A DNA stretch of 64,000 nucleotides, taken from contig JAJGBQ010000005.1 of the NCBI GenBank assembly GCA_022457065.1, positions 4,154,001 through 4,218,000 on the forward strand. The letters are read 5' to 3'. Below, piece by piece: positions 46,454 to 58,554 of this stretch; position 1 is the first letter of the stretch, and every line of letters starts with the position of its first letter. The translations under genes were made by a program, and so were the position numbers. Origin of the DNA: Curvularia sp. ZM96 (taxonomy: Eukaryota > Ascomycota > Dothideomycetes > Pleosporales > Pleosporaceae). The notes under the pieces were generated by a model that was not told where the DNA came from, searched no databases, and saw only the letters and a list, made by a program, of their open reading frames with translations.

Positions 46454-47733
46454 ATGTTAGAGAAGCAGGAATACCGCCTGCGCGAAGAGGGGCCGCCGCA
46501 TGACGCTCCTAGGTTGCCGCTCTCGCTGTCGGGTGAAATCAATGCCGCAACACGGTACCGTTTCCCTCTCCCACCCAGTTCCTCTATTCTGGGTGTTTGC
46601 CAACCAGCTCGCTGATTTTTGGCCTGTATAGCACCCTCCACACAAATCTGAATCGCCTCATTACTTCCCGTCTCCCACTTGCTCTGCCACCCCATACCGC
46701 CGACCCCACATTCTACGCGACAGGCCTCCTGCATTTTGCCCACATCTTCCTGACTTTTGAGTCGCTGTGGGCCGACTTGCTGCGCGACTATGCCCCCTCC
46801 AATCCACAATCCCCGCCTGCCCAGCAGGCCATGGATCCCGAGGGTGCTTCTTCGCCCTTTTCTCCACTGCTCTCTTATCTCCTTGTAAATCCCTACGATT
46901 CGCCCTCGCTATTCACATCAACGCTCGGTGCGCCAACACCTCCGTCTCCACAACTCGCTTCCTTCCTGCAATCGCTACGCCCCAGAGGTCTGATACGCTC
47001 CGGCCGTTTAAAGCGGGACCTGGAACACCTGCTGGGTCTGCATCCCACCGATCTCGAGGTCCTGCTTGCCAAGTATCCCGGAGACAAAGTCGCGCAATTC
47101 TGCACCCATATCCGCAAGAGCGTAAATGAGAAGCCCTGGACATTGGTCAGCTATGCATGGTGTTTCTACATGGCCATCTTTTCTGGTGGAAGGTGGATAA
47201 GAGGAGGTCTGCTCAGAGCCCCGCCAGGCTTCTGGCCCGGCACTGGCGACGAAAAAGAAGCAGATGGAGCGCTGCCCCTGCAAGAGCGAGGCCTCTCCTT
47301 TTGGCATTTTCCCGGCTCTCATGACGGAGAAGATATCAAGGCTGAATTTAAGCTGCGCCTCGCTGCTGCTGAGGACCTTTTCACGCCCGACGAACGAGTC
47401 GACATCATCGAAGAGGCAAAGTCCATTTTTGCCCTTTGCGCTGAGCTCGTCGATGAGCTCGACAACATGATTGGCACCAACATGAACGTGACCTCGGCAC
47501 CTGCACCTGCTGATGCGACTACCCACCAACAAGCCAATGTCTCACCCCTAGAGAAATCAGGCCTCATCGACCCCAACGTCATGCGCAGGGCCCAGTACAG
47601 CAGCCACAACAACAGCACTGGCTTGGTCAAATCCACGCTGCAGCTGAGATCCTGGCTTCGAAAACCAGAAGTCTCCGGTACGGTTCTTGCCGTCGGCTGT
47701 TTGGCTTGCCTTGTGGTCTTTAGGCTGCAGTAA
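46454..47733 (+). CDS. Heme-oxygenase-like protein with C-terminal anchor (400 aa)
   Basis: Two exons, 46454-46554 and 46632-47733, with a 77-nt intron that splits the Arg codon in NAATRTLHTNLNRL. This helix matches the proximal-His helix of heme oxygenases, with His37 as the likely heme ligand. The distal helix motif is seen as LVSYAWCFYMAIFSGGRWIR near residue 205, where heme oxygenases carry an SGG sequence. The last about 20 residues, SGTVLAVGCLACLVVFRLQ, form a tail anchor, as in ER-bound Hmx1. Heme oxygenase opens heme to biliverdin, iron and CO. Insertions make the protein longer than Hmx1, so catalytic activity is inferred, not shown. Confidence 0.78.
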
Positions 47734-48573
47734 TCATGCCGTCTCCCTTTCCCTTGTCAATTTCCTTTTTTTTTCTCGTTTTCAAGGAGGATAGATTCTT
47801 GGTGTTGGCTCTTTTTTCTCTCTTTCTTCACACTTCTAGCATACATGATGGGATTGGTTGCGACGTTAGGATACCCTCTTCCCTTTTCTCTTTTTTTTAT
47901 TGTTATTGTTATTATCATCAAGCATTGTACACATGTAGTAGCCGCATTCATGGGTGTCGCGAACATGCTTTTAGAACTATCTGTACGTGGCCTTGGGATA
48001 ATAGGAGTTTTTATGAGAACAGGAAAGCTTGATAACGTGCATAATCTCAATGTATCCTCATAAACACTGCGTTTTCTTGGATGTGACAATTGATTCACGA
48101 CTCCTTCGTTTTCTTCGTTGAAAAAGAAAAAGCGGCCGAGAGTGCGTGTGGGCTTGCTTAGTCTTAGATCTAGTTAAGCCCTTAACATTTCAATGATTTT
48201 CACGGCACGTATGAAAAAAAAAGGCCATCTTTTTGTAAAAGAGCGACGATAGTTGGTTGTTTCTATATAAGGAAAAAGTATAAAAAAAACGAGATACATA
48301 GCTGACTGCCATACATGATGTGCTACCCTGACTTGGAAGGAAATGCGAGAGACTCGTTGCGATTGTCGTTACTATCTTGGTTTGTGGTTTTGATGTTTTT
48401 TTCTCTTTCTTTTCTAGGAAGACGGGGCGCGTACGGTGGCTTCCAGTTTTTGACGTTTTTTTTTTCTTTCCATGATTTTGAGTTTGCTGACATAGAGGGA
48501 ACGAAATGAGAGAAAGGAGAGTGGCTTTCTATCTCGAGAAAGAGTCGTTGTTTGATCGGAACAACTCTCAGGT
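47734..48573. other. Intergenic, convergent 3' regions, T-rich
   Basis: Several homopolymer T and A runs and a TTATTGTTATTGTTATTA microsatellite near 47895-47920. No gene. Confidence 0.5.
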
Positions 48574-49823
48574 TTAACTCCAGTCACGATCGCCTTCTAA
48601 GCTACCGTCGGTGCCGTGAACCTTGCGGAGATGGGTGCGGAGATCAGCTTCGCGGAAGTAACCCTTGCCATTGACGCGGTCGCAGCCAGGTTGGGGGCAT
48701 GGGAAGTCAGACTCGTCATGGATGCTGCGCATATGTTTGATGTATTCTGCCGGAGTCAACGATGCCTGCTGCTTCCCAATGTTCTCTGAGGATGCCCGGT
48801 GTTGTGAGCAACCCTCTATACGGCACCGTCTGTAGGGATAAGACTGGCGGTTATCATCGATATGATGATAATTCCGGATGTGCTGCGTGAGATGGTCTTT
48901 GCGCTTGAAACCGTTGGTTCCCCTATACTTCCTACAGTATTTGCAAGGAAAGCGTTTGGCATCGTCTCGGTGCTTCCTCTCGTGTCGCCTGTACGAATCC
49001 AAACGGGAGAACTTCTTGTCGCAATTCTCATACTTGCAGATGAAAGATAAATGGCCTGTGTACGAAGCATGCCACTTTAATCCTTCTACTCCCCTGACCG
49101 TCTTTGTACATTGGTGGCACGTGTATTCACCCTTGTGCATTTCACGTCGGTGATGTGTATATTCCTCTGGTGACGCGTACCGAAATGCGCAATTGCCTAT
49201 TCCACACATTCGCAGCGGAGACGTTTTCTGTTCGCCATAGGCGGGTGGATCTAGTGAAGAAGTGTTCACATCTCCATTTGTGCAAGAAGAATACTCTCTT
49301 GCTGATTTTTGGGAAAACCTATTTGATTTTAGAATAAACTTAGATCCAAAGGGAGAGATAGAAGTGAATACTTTTCAGAGGATCCCGCACTGTAAGGAAC
49401 CATAGCTGTAGGATTGGAATTCCATCCGGGCACGTCGTGGTTCTCAGGGAAAAGCAGATCCTGATTCTTGGTGATGTGCATTGCGGTGTCATAACCGAAA
49501 GTCTGAGTCTCTAGTGTCAGATGACCAACAGGAAGACCCTGACTCTCAGGTACGTGCATCGCATTGTCATGGCCGTAAGTCTGACCCCCTTGTGTCAGGT
49601 GCTCAGCGGGGAGTATACCATAGGCATCATGGTGGTGAAAATGCGTTGATGTGTTGGGTAGATCAGAGGCAAAGAGCAAGAATTCAGGAACATCTATCGG
49701 CTCCTGGGCAGGCCAATCGAATGCAGCAAGGAGGTCAGAGGTGAGCTCACTTCTACGGCCACCCTTTTTGTTAGCAAGTTGTAAAAAAAAAAAGGCTCAC
49801 CCGAAGCCTTGGAAGTCTTCCAT
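48574..49823 (-). CDS. C2H2 zinc-finger protein (375 aa)
   Basis: Three exons: 49801-49823, 49372-49752 and 48574-49297. Intron 1 (48 nt) is strong. Intron 2 (74 nt) has a weak donor GTATTC and was chosen because it keeps the frame, so its borders are less certain. The N-terminal part has a duplicated about 26-residue unit: HLTQGGQTYGHDNAMHVPES then HLTLETQTFGYDTAMHITKN. The C-terminal 230 residues carry a row of C2H2-type fingers, for example CGIGNCAFRYASPEEYTHH, YTCHQCTKTVRGVEGLKWH, FICKYENCDKKFSRLDSYRR and PCPQPGCDRVNGKGYF. It is likely a nuclear DNA-binding regulator of unknown targets, of a kind common in Pleosporales. Confidence 0.75.
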
Positions 49824-50660
49824 GATTGGCAAGGCGGAATGAAGCTGCAGATAATCTAGCCAAAAGCGTGGAGATGAGGTAGGTGGTGTGTGTTGATGCG
49901 TTGGCAATGATAAAGCAGCGGGAAGGCTGAAGGCGGTTGAGCAGCGGAGAAAGCGAGGTTTTGGTGTGAGTCGAGCACGAGGTCAGCAGTATAACTTATC
50001 CATTGCTCATGAATCACCTCGCTGCTTTAAGCGATGCTGTCAGGAAAGCGAGAGCGTAGGGGCTGTGTGAAAAGTGGCGTTTTAGTCGCGAGATGATTGG
50101 AAGTAGTCGTAAAAGGGCCATTGCCCTTTTTCTGTGGGAGAAAGCTGTGATACGACTTCCTAGTCGCACATACAACGCAGAATGAAACGTGTTGGGGTAA
50201 GCCATGGAAACTCAATATGTGTGTCACGGTCGATAGGACTTCAGGAAGAGAATGCAAGATACAAGCAGAAAGAGAGTCGGCGGTTTTCGTAAGAAGCAGT
50301 TGCCTCGAAGACACAAGGCTGCGACAAGGCGCTATACCCAAACAGGTGGGCTGCACCAGTACGGCCCAGCCTTGAGAATTCGTATGCTACTCATTTTGAA
50401 GAAGAAGGCTTGGTACTAGACAGCCTTGATCGGCTTGGAATGCCTGATCTCTTTACTTTGGCTACATAGTGTCGGCACCTACTGGTCCGCAGTAGGAGCG
50501 ACAAGTAGAGCTGCACCTATCGAATGTATACTGTTTATATGATTTGAAAGCAAAACGCCTTACAAACAAGATCTCTGTGACGTAAGGAATGAGCAAGTTG
50601 AGTGACCGAACCAGAACTCCGTCGCTATCCAAAATAATGACAATGTGAACATGAAATCGC
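49824..50660. other. Intergenic: zinc-finger gene promoter and UBC6 3' flank
   Basis: 837 bp, no supported gene. Confidence 0.45.
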
Positions 50661-51621
50661 TCAGAGAAACTTCTTAACTACCATGAACAAGAGCGCAGCC
50701 AAGACACCATAAATACAAGTGTCGAGCCAAGCAAGGTCGGGACTGCTTTGCGCGACTTGCTGCAGTGGTGGTGCTGAAGTGGTCCTTGTGGGTCTGGGTA
50801 CAGGTACACTTTGTGTCCGCTGCGCCGAACTCGTACTTGAAGCCGCCATGCTACTTGTACCAGTATTTGGTGAAGAAGCAGGGGTTTCTTTCATAGCCGT
50901 TGATGTCTCGCCGGCAGCTTCCACCGCACGTCCTTTGCCTTTATCCACTTTACTTTCATCGCCTCCTCCCTTACTCAGCTCGTCCCGGTACGCAAGCCTC
51001 AGCTCTTCCGGCACCTCCTCTTCTTTCCTCTTCCCCTCCTTCTCTTCAATCTCCTTGACAAGTTCGGCTCTCTCTTGCATAATCTCCGCATTACTCTTAC
51101 CGCACCCGGCGCATTTCCACGCGCCACTCTCCCTGGCCATGCGCTCCCGGGCTTCCTTGCTGCACTCGATGCCGCCAAGCTGGCCTTTTGCATCTGTGTC
51201 CATGAAACTCCTTATCGCGACAAGCGCTGTGCGGACGCCCCACGCGGGCTGCCATGTCTCCTCGTGGTGCCCTGATATACTAAGGCAGATCTCGCGATTC
51301 ACTTCGAAGCGGCCGGTGGGAGTCAGGAAACGGAATGACGGTGGGCGCAACGGGTACGAAGAGGGGAGGATTATGCGACCGTGATATATGCCGCCGGCGT
51401 ACGGCGATGGCTCTGGCGGGCCGCAGATTGTGAAGTGCCATTCGAAGAGGTTGGTTTCCAGCGGCTCGGCATGGTAGTCTGGAGAGGGAGATAAGGATAA
51501 CTCGGACGCTTCTTTTACTACAAAGTGTTAGCTATTCAGGCGACTGTCTAGAGCATGATACCAACGTACGTATGCGCTTGATGGTGGGGTTCTTGGTGTT
51601 GAACTGCCCGCGTGTGGACAT
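50661..51621 (-). CDS. UBC6: ER-anchored ubiquitin-conjugating enzyme Ubc6 / UBE2J type (302 aa)
   Basis: Two exons, 51570-51621 and 50661-51517, with a 52-nt intron (GTACGT donor, CTAAC branch). The E2 fold covers about residues 1-150: TNLFEWHFTICGPPEPSPYA, then GGIYHGRIILPSSYP, LTPTGRFEVNREICLSISG with the active-site Cys, and EETWQPAWGVRTALVAI. The TPTGRF block stands where other E2s have HPN, as expected for the Ubc6 family. A charged, disordered linker follows, then a C-terminal tail anchor DTCIYGVLAALLFMVVKKFL. Ubc6 works with Doa10 in ER-associated degradation. Confidence 0.94.
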
Positions 51622-52160
51622 GGTGGAGGCCAGGTGGGTATCTAGGAAGTAGGGCAAGTGAGAAAGCGAAACCGTTGGTTGAGAGTCTGTGAAGCACAAC
51701 AGGCACGTCAATCAGTTAGCATGTCAAGCACACGTTTTTGAAACGCAATCACCCATGCTAATGCAACGTGGACGTCGACGCGCATTACGTCCAAGGTAAG
51801 CACTATCGATAAGCCGACTTGGTCTCTGCTTCTTGGCGATCGGTGCACGTTTCCGGTTAGCCACCCACAAGGCTGCTTGGGTTTCTAGACTGCGGTGGAA
51901 GAGCCTTGCAATGGCGATATAGGTTCAGCTATCAATACCAAAACCGTAGGTAATTCCCTGCCAGCTTGGCTGAGCAGACCCAGGTCTTCGCACACCAGAC
52001 TTTAGGTTGTTCGTAACGGCCGCCGATCACACGCTGTCATCATCTCCCCTACTCCACTATCGTTACGGGATTATCTATCCGTATTTCATGATAGAATCTG
52101 ACCTAATATTCGATAACCCTATATACAAAGCGCCAGAGTTTTGTAAATTCCCAAGAACAA
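51622..52160. other. Intergenic: UBC6 promoter and esterase 3' flank
   Basis: 539 bp, no supported feature. Confidence 0.45.
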
Positions 52161-53933
52161 TCACCGTACCAGGCTGTTTATGTACGCAACGCCCTGTTCT
52201 CGGTCACTATCCCCTTCAATGTAGCACTGGTCTTTGCGAAACACAAAATTATTAGCCTCATCTGCATAACTAGGCCATTCGGGTGTGTTGGGAACTACGA
52301 TCCGTATCAGCAAGCTTCGGCGGCATTTTACAGATGAGGGATTCACACCTCCATGACCATTGGGATTAAGATCATACGCGAAAGCCGTCCACATGCGCAT
52401 GACGAGCTTCGAGAGCGCAAGGTTCTCGGTGCTATTTCCTAGCGGTGTTATTTGCTGTTCTGGGTTGCCGAACACAAAGGGTATCTATCCATGTGGCACG
52501 TCAGTCCTGCAAAATTTCTATGCTTACGAAGAGGAAGGACACTTGCCTCGGAGAAGTGATTGACTCCAATGAAGTCGGGCGTGTTGTTGAACTTGGGTGC
52601 GTCCCAGCGGTACGAGTATACGTGGTCGACATGCTCGCTCATGCTTCGAGCCAACAGCCTTCTCGGGGCGTACATGGTCAAGTCCGTCGCGATGCTCTGA
52701 TAGCGCTTATACTGCAACCCATATTCCGGCCAGGTGCGGTTACCCCATCCATATGGCTGACCGAGCGCAGGATCATTTGGGTAAAGCTTCAACAGTGTCT
52801 CGGCGACGCTCTCATTTACATTCCAGCGCTTGGAATGTGTGAGCTCACGAATAGCGTCTGCATCGCTGTTGACACCATTGACGCCAAAGCCTTCATCGGT
52901 ATTGGTACCAAGGATGATCGGGATCTTGGCAAACTTTCCTTGTTTCAAAGATTGTTGCCCAGATCTAGGAATGAAGCTGCCATCGATTACGTGAAACCAT
53001 TCTCGACCGCGATAGCCATGCGGTGCAATCGTCTCAAACGGTACATCGCGAAGGCATTGGAGTGTGTCCTTTGCGCCTGAACATCCTACCGTCTCTGTCA
53101 AGTTGTCGTACATGTGCTGGTACCAATCCGTTCCATTCAGCGGCGGACCGACAGCGCTACCACTTTCGAGTATGGCGGCACGGAAGAGCCCGCCATTGTC
53201 ACCGTTATAGGCTGCAATGTGATCACCAACAGAATATGCACCTGCCGACTCTCCCCAGATAGTTACTTTGGAAGGGTCACCCCCAAAGGACGAAATATGT
53301 TTGTTGACCCACTGCATTGCCAGGCGCTGATCACGAAGGGCGAGATTCTCAGCACTGGCCGCTTTAACTTCTTTGCTGTACAACAAGCCAAATGCCGCCA
53401 TGCGATAGTTGATCGAGATGCCAATGATAGGCTTCTTGTTGAGCACCGACTGTTCAACTACATAACTCATATTGTAACTGAGTTAAATCAGCATATGGAT
53501 CCTTTGACCCCGCGTGAGTAACCTACCGTGGGTCGCTTGTAGCGCCCTGCGTCCAACCGCCGCCATAGATCCATAGTAGAATTGGAAGTTTGGTTTCTTT
53601 TGTCCTCGGTTTGACGATGTTGAGATGCAAGCAGTCCTCGCCTAACCGGGTCCAATTGAGAGATACCAGTGCGTTCGTATCCGATCCGTATCCCTGGCAG
53701 TCGAGCCCATATTGCGTAGCATTGTATACCGTTCGAGGCGCATTGGGCATGAGTTTGGCCGGAGCGAAGCGTATGGGCTTGGGCGCATACTTGATGCCTA
53801 AGAAGAGGTCCTGGTCGAATTCGGGTAAGTGGCGTCCCTGGTATATGCCGGCATCTGAATGAACAGTGGGCGCTGCTGCACTGGCAAGACCAGCAAGACC
53901 TGCTGCTGCTATGTAAATATTGGAGAGCTTCAT
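52161..53933 (-). CDS. Secreted type-B carboxylesterase/lipase (535 aa)
   Basis: Four exons: 53527-53933, 52547-53477, 52349-52484 and 52161-52294. Intron 2 (52485-52546) begins GCAAGT, a GC-AG intron; splicing it joins GVNHFSE to IPFVFGN, a conserved block near the catalytic His. Intron 3 is 54 nt and in frame, so read-through would add 18 residues; splicing gives NGHGVPNTPEWPSY, as in the family. The signal peptide is MKLSNIYIAAAGLAGLASAA. Catalytic Ser lies in GESAGA; the oxyanion-hole segment is LWIYGGGWTQG; the acid is probably the Asp or Glu in GTNTDEGFG. Such enzymes cleave esters of lipids or plant-derived compounds; the substrate is unknown. Confidence 0.92.
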
Positions 53934-56900
53934 TGCAATAATTCATGGCTAGATCTTCCAGCGCCTGTACCTCAGTTCATATATTTTCAAGCCCAATACG
54001 CCCACGATATGATGATGGAAGGCGAGCGCTGAAGGATTGGTTGTATACATGGGAATTCCACCAATGAGGTCCTTCTCGCCTCCTCTACCTATCCCTTAGC
54101 GAAGCACTGACGGCTATTTCAGGTCAAATCCAAGGCTGCCAGAATGAATTAATGTGATCGATGTGCAACGACTCTGTAATGGATGGTTGCGTACTTGAGC
54201 CATGGTGAATGCTTCCTTGACTTGTTTTGTTGTCAATGCGGCGATTCTTGAAGCTTGTGAGACAAAGGCGCGTTCAACACCGAACTTCGCACGTCAACCG
54301 GACAGGTGACACATCTACGATAGCTCGAACTCATCCGGGGAAGAGCTAGACTCCACATTACCCCGCACAATTTTCATAGCGCTGGCCAATCTTGATTTCA
54401 AATTTCCGTAGGAACGCCTGCATGATTAGTATAGTCGTGGCGATGTAAAGTGATGGCATCGTCGTGGGCGGCTTCAAAATTGCGTATAGGGCTGTTACGG
54501 CCTGGGAGAGAAAACAAGCACGCTCGAAATATATCGTAGGGCAATGAGGCTAATATCGCAAGTAACTGGAATCAGGATGCCAGGATCGAAAGAGTAGTAA
54601 GTCTCGAAGCCCTGCAATGCGCTGACCAGTCGCCAGTCGCCAGTCGCCATGTGACTGCGTTGCATGTCGGGTCTCGAGGTACATGTCGTTCGACTTGCAG
54701 ACTTCGAGGTCTCCGGATCTATCGAATATCAACAAAATGTTCAAGGGTCAGGATGTCTCAAGGCCGATAAGCTTTATCTTCATCGCTGTATACTGCAGAG
54801 GTGGTCTTTAGTAATCTCAGTCCAGTCATCGTCTTTCTAGGATACTGATGTTAACGCGTCGCAAACCGGCTCCAGCTGTGCGCCTAATGGCTATAGATCG
54901 GCCACGGTCATGCTCAGTCTTCTCACCGAGCAATCGGTACTATCATCAGACATGCCCAACAGCCCTATCGATACCTGTTTGCTGGGAGGAGATTGTGGAT
55001 ATTCTAGCTAGAACCTGGTTTTGCCGGGAAGGAAATATTCCTCGCTTTTGATGGTCATGGTGCCGCCGAGAGATACCCTTTAGTGACCTTGGCAACTTGC
55101 CCGCTGACTGAGAGACGCGTTGGTGATAGCCAAAACGGCGGCAACAGGGTGTTTTGATCAACTCGTTTCATTCGGGAGGATTTGGGTACGTGTGGGCAGT
55201 AACCATGGAGATTGCAGACGCGATTGGCTGACCTCGCAAGCTGTGTAAATGCTTTTTTCATTCGTGTTTCTGCAGTTCTGAGAAGTTACCATATGGGAGC
55301 CCGCTAAAAAAGCAAGATCAGTACTAGACGGGATACAATCGACATGCTCGATGTGAGCGGGTGGGGTAGGCCTGTGAATCCAACCACAGGTGCGTGAACA
55401 TGAACTCCAGTTGGAAAAGGTCATCTGTTGCAACATTTGGTATACATGTAGTAGTCAAATTTGCTAGAAACATAGCAGGCGTTCACTTCCATGCCTATTA
55501 AGTATCGAACATGACTGGTTTGCTGGATAGAGAGGGCGTCGTGTTGATATGTGGGACCGAATCGGGCGGCCACGTGGTTAGTCTTGGTGCTGGTGAGGTT
55601 TTGTAAATGGCCATATCCCACCTGACTACCTTCAGTTCACAAGGGGACATACCATTAGTACAGTCTAGTAAAGGAAATTGGCTGAAAGAAGTAGATGTAG
55701 TAGTACGCTTACTGTCAGTACGTTGATCTCGCTTACTGTGTAAGCCCTAATGGTAGGTAAGTAAACAAGCATTTCTGCAGAGGGCTTGCCCTTCACTAGG
55801 CAATTCGACCTATAAGCACTAGGGTCGCATCCCCTTCTACATATACAACTATGAGCATACCCGACTACCGCGAGAATCGCTGACCGCACCGCATTGATGC
55901 AGATTTTTAGGTAAGGGTAGGGCAAAAACGCTCGAACCGTCTGGCGCCCGGTGGGCCAGGGGTTGGTTCGAGAGGCGGTGGATGGTTTTCGGTGCTTGTT
56001 CGCTGCATGCATACGCAGTGACAGCGAGAGGCGCTACTAGCCACATGGCTGCATATATTCCCATAGATATGTACAACGGTCCAGCCAAGCACACGGCAGA
56101 TGGGCAGCCAACCCATGGCGTTGTCGGGGAATTTAGGAACTAAGGGTGTCGTTATCTGACGGCCTGAGGCAACGTCGCGTCGCAGGGCGCCGTGGTGCTT
56201 GCTGCCATGCCCGACGCAAGCAGCTGTCGCCCGTGTCACACCCCAGCCACAGGATCTGCCATGACTTGCCGACAAGTGTCATGAGTGGTTGTGATTTGCC
56301 TTGTGCCGTGCTAGCGGTGGTGTTGTCGAGTGCAGGCCGCGGCTCGCATCTTTTCCCGAAACAGCGGCTCGAGCTAGGCGAGGCACAGCGCCAGACCCTA
56401 AGAAAATGCCCTAGGGCGCCAAGCCTGGCCCAACTTCCACCGGCACAAGACCCTGAGCCTCGTGCTCGACATCCAGCCTCAACGGTCCCGCAACCGACAG
56501 CCAGGTCGACACCACGATCGCTCCACCGCTCCCATCGTATTCATCCGCATCTTTCACTCGGGCGCCTTCGCCTCTTGTCCCGCTGTAGCAGCACTTGTGG
56601 AGCGGAGAGCAGGCTTCCGGCGGCAAAACCTACAAGCGGCCCACTACCGGCGCCCAGGCCTCTACGGAATCCACACGCCCCCGTAAGAGATCTTCAAGGC
56701 CCACGGGGCTTCGTGTTGTCTCGTCCTGATGTGGTTAACCCTGCGGCTCTTCTTTTGGACCCTGAACCCTTTTTCACGCGTCGACGAGGGTGACACGATG
56801 ATGCCATATCTCACTTTTTCCTCCAAAACAGTGACATGTACAGCTCGACAACGCAGGAGAAATGGACCATTGCATTCTCATCTCCTTGGTATATTGTCCG

Positions 56901-57217
56901 GCAGTCTTGCCGCGTCTCAAGCCTGGCTCACCGCAATGTCTTCACCCCTGGGCAGCTAGGTCTGACTGTGCGCCGACGTTGAAATCTCGGTTGCAGACCC
57001 ACTGTTACCGCTATAGACACGAAGGCGGTGTCTGATACGCATCGCTACCCTCGCGACGTTGAAACGTATGTCGGGCCCGTTGAGCTTAGCCTAGTACATT
57101 GTATCAAGGGGCAGAATTTTTCGTGCTCGACTTGGCCACGGTACGGTACAAAAGCCAGACCAATGTCCCGCACTCGGACTGAAAGAACCCTCCTTTCCAC
57201 TCCCTTCATTTTCAGCC
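53934..57217. other. Long gene-free region (3.3 kb)
   Basis: No open frame here has a convincing start, domain or intron pattern. 54.0-55.9 kb has ordinary composition. 56.1-56.8 kb is GC-rich and gives a 215-codon frame starting at a non-ATG codon with low-complexity Arg/Pro/Ser content, judged to be chance. The 3' end should contain the desaturase promoter. A regulatory or non-coding RNA cannot be excluded. Confidence 0.4.
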
Positions 57218-58554
57218 ATGATCACGACCACGTCTCGCCTCCAGGAAACTCCTGTCAAGACTAGGCTCACGGCTGTGGCCGACGTTAGGCCGATCCCGGA
57301 CGTCAAGACCCTGAAAGATGCCATTCCTGCCAAATGCTTTGAGCGTTCAATGCTTCGGTCTTTCTCTTATGTCGTCCGTGATCTGATCATCGTGAGCACT
57401 CTCTTCTACTCCGCCGTCTGCCTGTCTCAACTCGACGCACCATGGTTCGTCACCGTTCCCCTTTGGGGACTGTACAGCTTCGTGCAGGGATGTTTCTTCA
57501 CTGGTCTCTGGATTCTCGCCCACGACTGCGGCCACGATTCTTTCTCCGAAAACCTCACCGTCAATGCCGTTACTGGATGGTTTCTGCACAGCATGTTGTT
57601 GGTTCCTTTCTTTAGCTGGAAATTCAGCCACGCACGTCACCACCGATACCACAACCACATGGACAAGGACACTGTGTTCGTTCCCCACCGCAAGTCCGAC
57701 GTCGATGCCAAGAAGACCGAACCAACCATTCTGGAAAAAATCATGGACCATTCAGCTGCTGATACGCCCATTGTTACGGTCGCTGCCCTCATCTTCCACC
57801 AGGTTCTGGGCTGGCCAGCCTACATTCTCATGAATGCCGGTGCCGGCAAGCAGAGTCTGATCAAGGGCAACCGATGGACTTCACCCCGCTACAAGCAGAC
57901 CCATTTGGATCCTACTTCCCACGTTTTCACGCCATCCGAGGCTCCTTTTGTTGCATTGAGCAACCTGGGACTTGTTCTTACATTTGCCGCCTTGTACTTC
58001 TGGTCTTCGAGCGTTGGAACTTCGACGGTTCTTTTGGCATACGGTCTGCCTTATCTCTGGATGAACCACTGGATCGGTAAGCATATCGCTTCTCGAGCTA
58101 CCAAACCATAGAGCTAACTGTTCATAGTCGCAATCACCTACCTTCACCACACACACCCCGAGGCCCCTCACTATGAGGCCGACAACTGGACTTTTATCAA
58201 GGGCGCTGCCTCCACTGTCGACCGTGACTTCGGCTTCATTGGCCGCCACATCTTCCACGGTATCATCGAGTACCACGTTGTCCACCACATGTTCCCGTAA
58301 GTTTGCCCAACGCCGACATGTTCGGAGATGCCGAATTCTTGTCTTCAAAATCACTAACGAGCCACAGTCGCATTCCTTTCTACCACGCTGAAGAAGCGAC
58401 TTGGGCTATTGCCCCTCTTCTGGGTGAACGCTACATCCAGCAAAAGACCAACTTCTTTGGTGACCTGTGGCAAAGTTTCACTACTTGCAAGACCGTCGAG
58501 CCGGGAACTGGTGTCCACGCTGGCGGTTTGGTCTGGTCCAAGGCTAAGGCCTAA
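57218..58554 (+). CDS. Membrane fatty-acid desaturase, delta-12/omega-3 type (404 aa)
   Basis: Three exons, 57218-58076, 58128-58296 and 58368-58554, introns 51 and 71 nt. The three histidine boxes that bind the di-iron centre are intact: HDCGH (102-106), HARHH (138-142) and HVVHH (336-340, just before intron 2). Four membrane helices are grouped around them (for example LRSFSYVVRDLIIVSTLFYS and LSNLGLVLTFAALYFW). The KCFERSMLRSFSYVVRDL segment near the N terminus is typical of plant-like FAD2/FAD3 enzymes in fungi. They insert a double bond into oleoyl or linoleoyl chains at the ER. The N terminus is shorter than in many fungal delta-12 enzymes, so delta-12 versus omega-3 is undecided. Confidence 0.9.

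Noticed and set aside
56146..56793. 215-codon plus-strand frame in GC-rich DNA
   Set aside because: Low-complexity Arg/Pro/Ser composition, no ATG at the frame start and no homology that I recognise.
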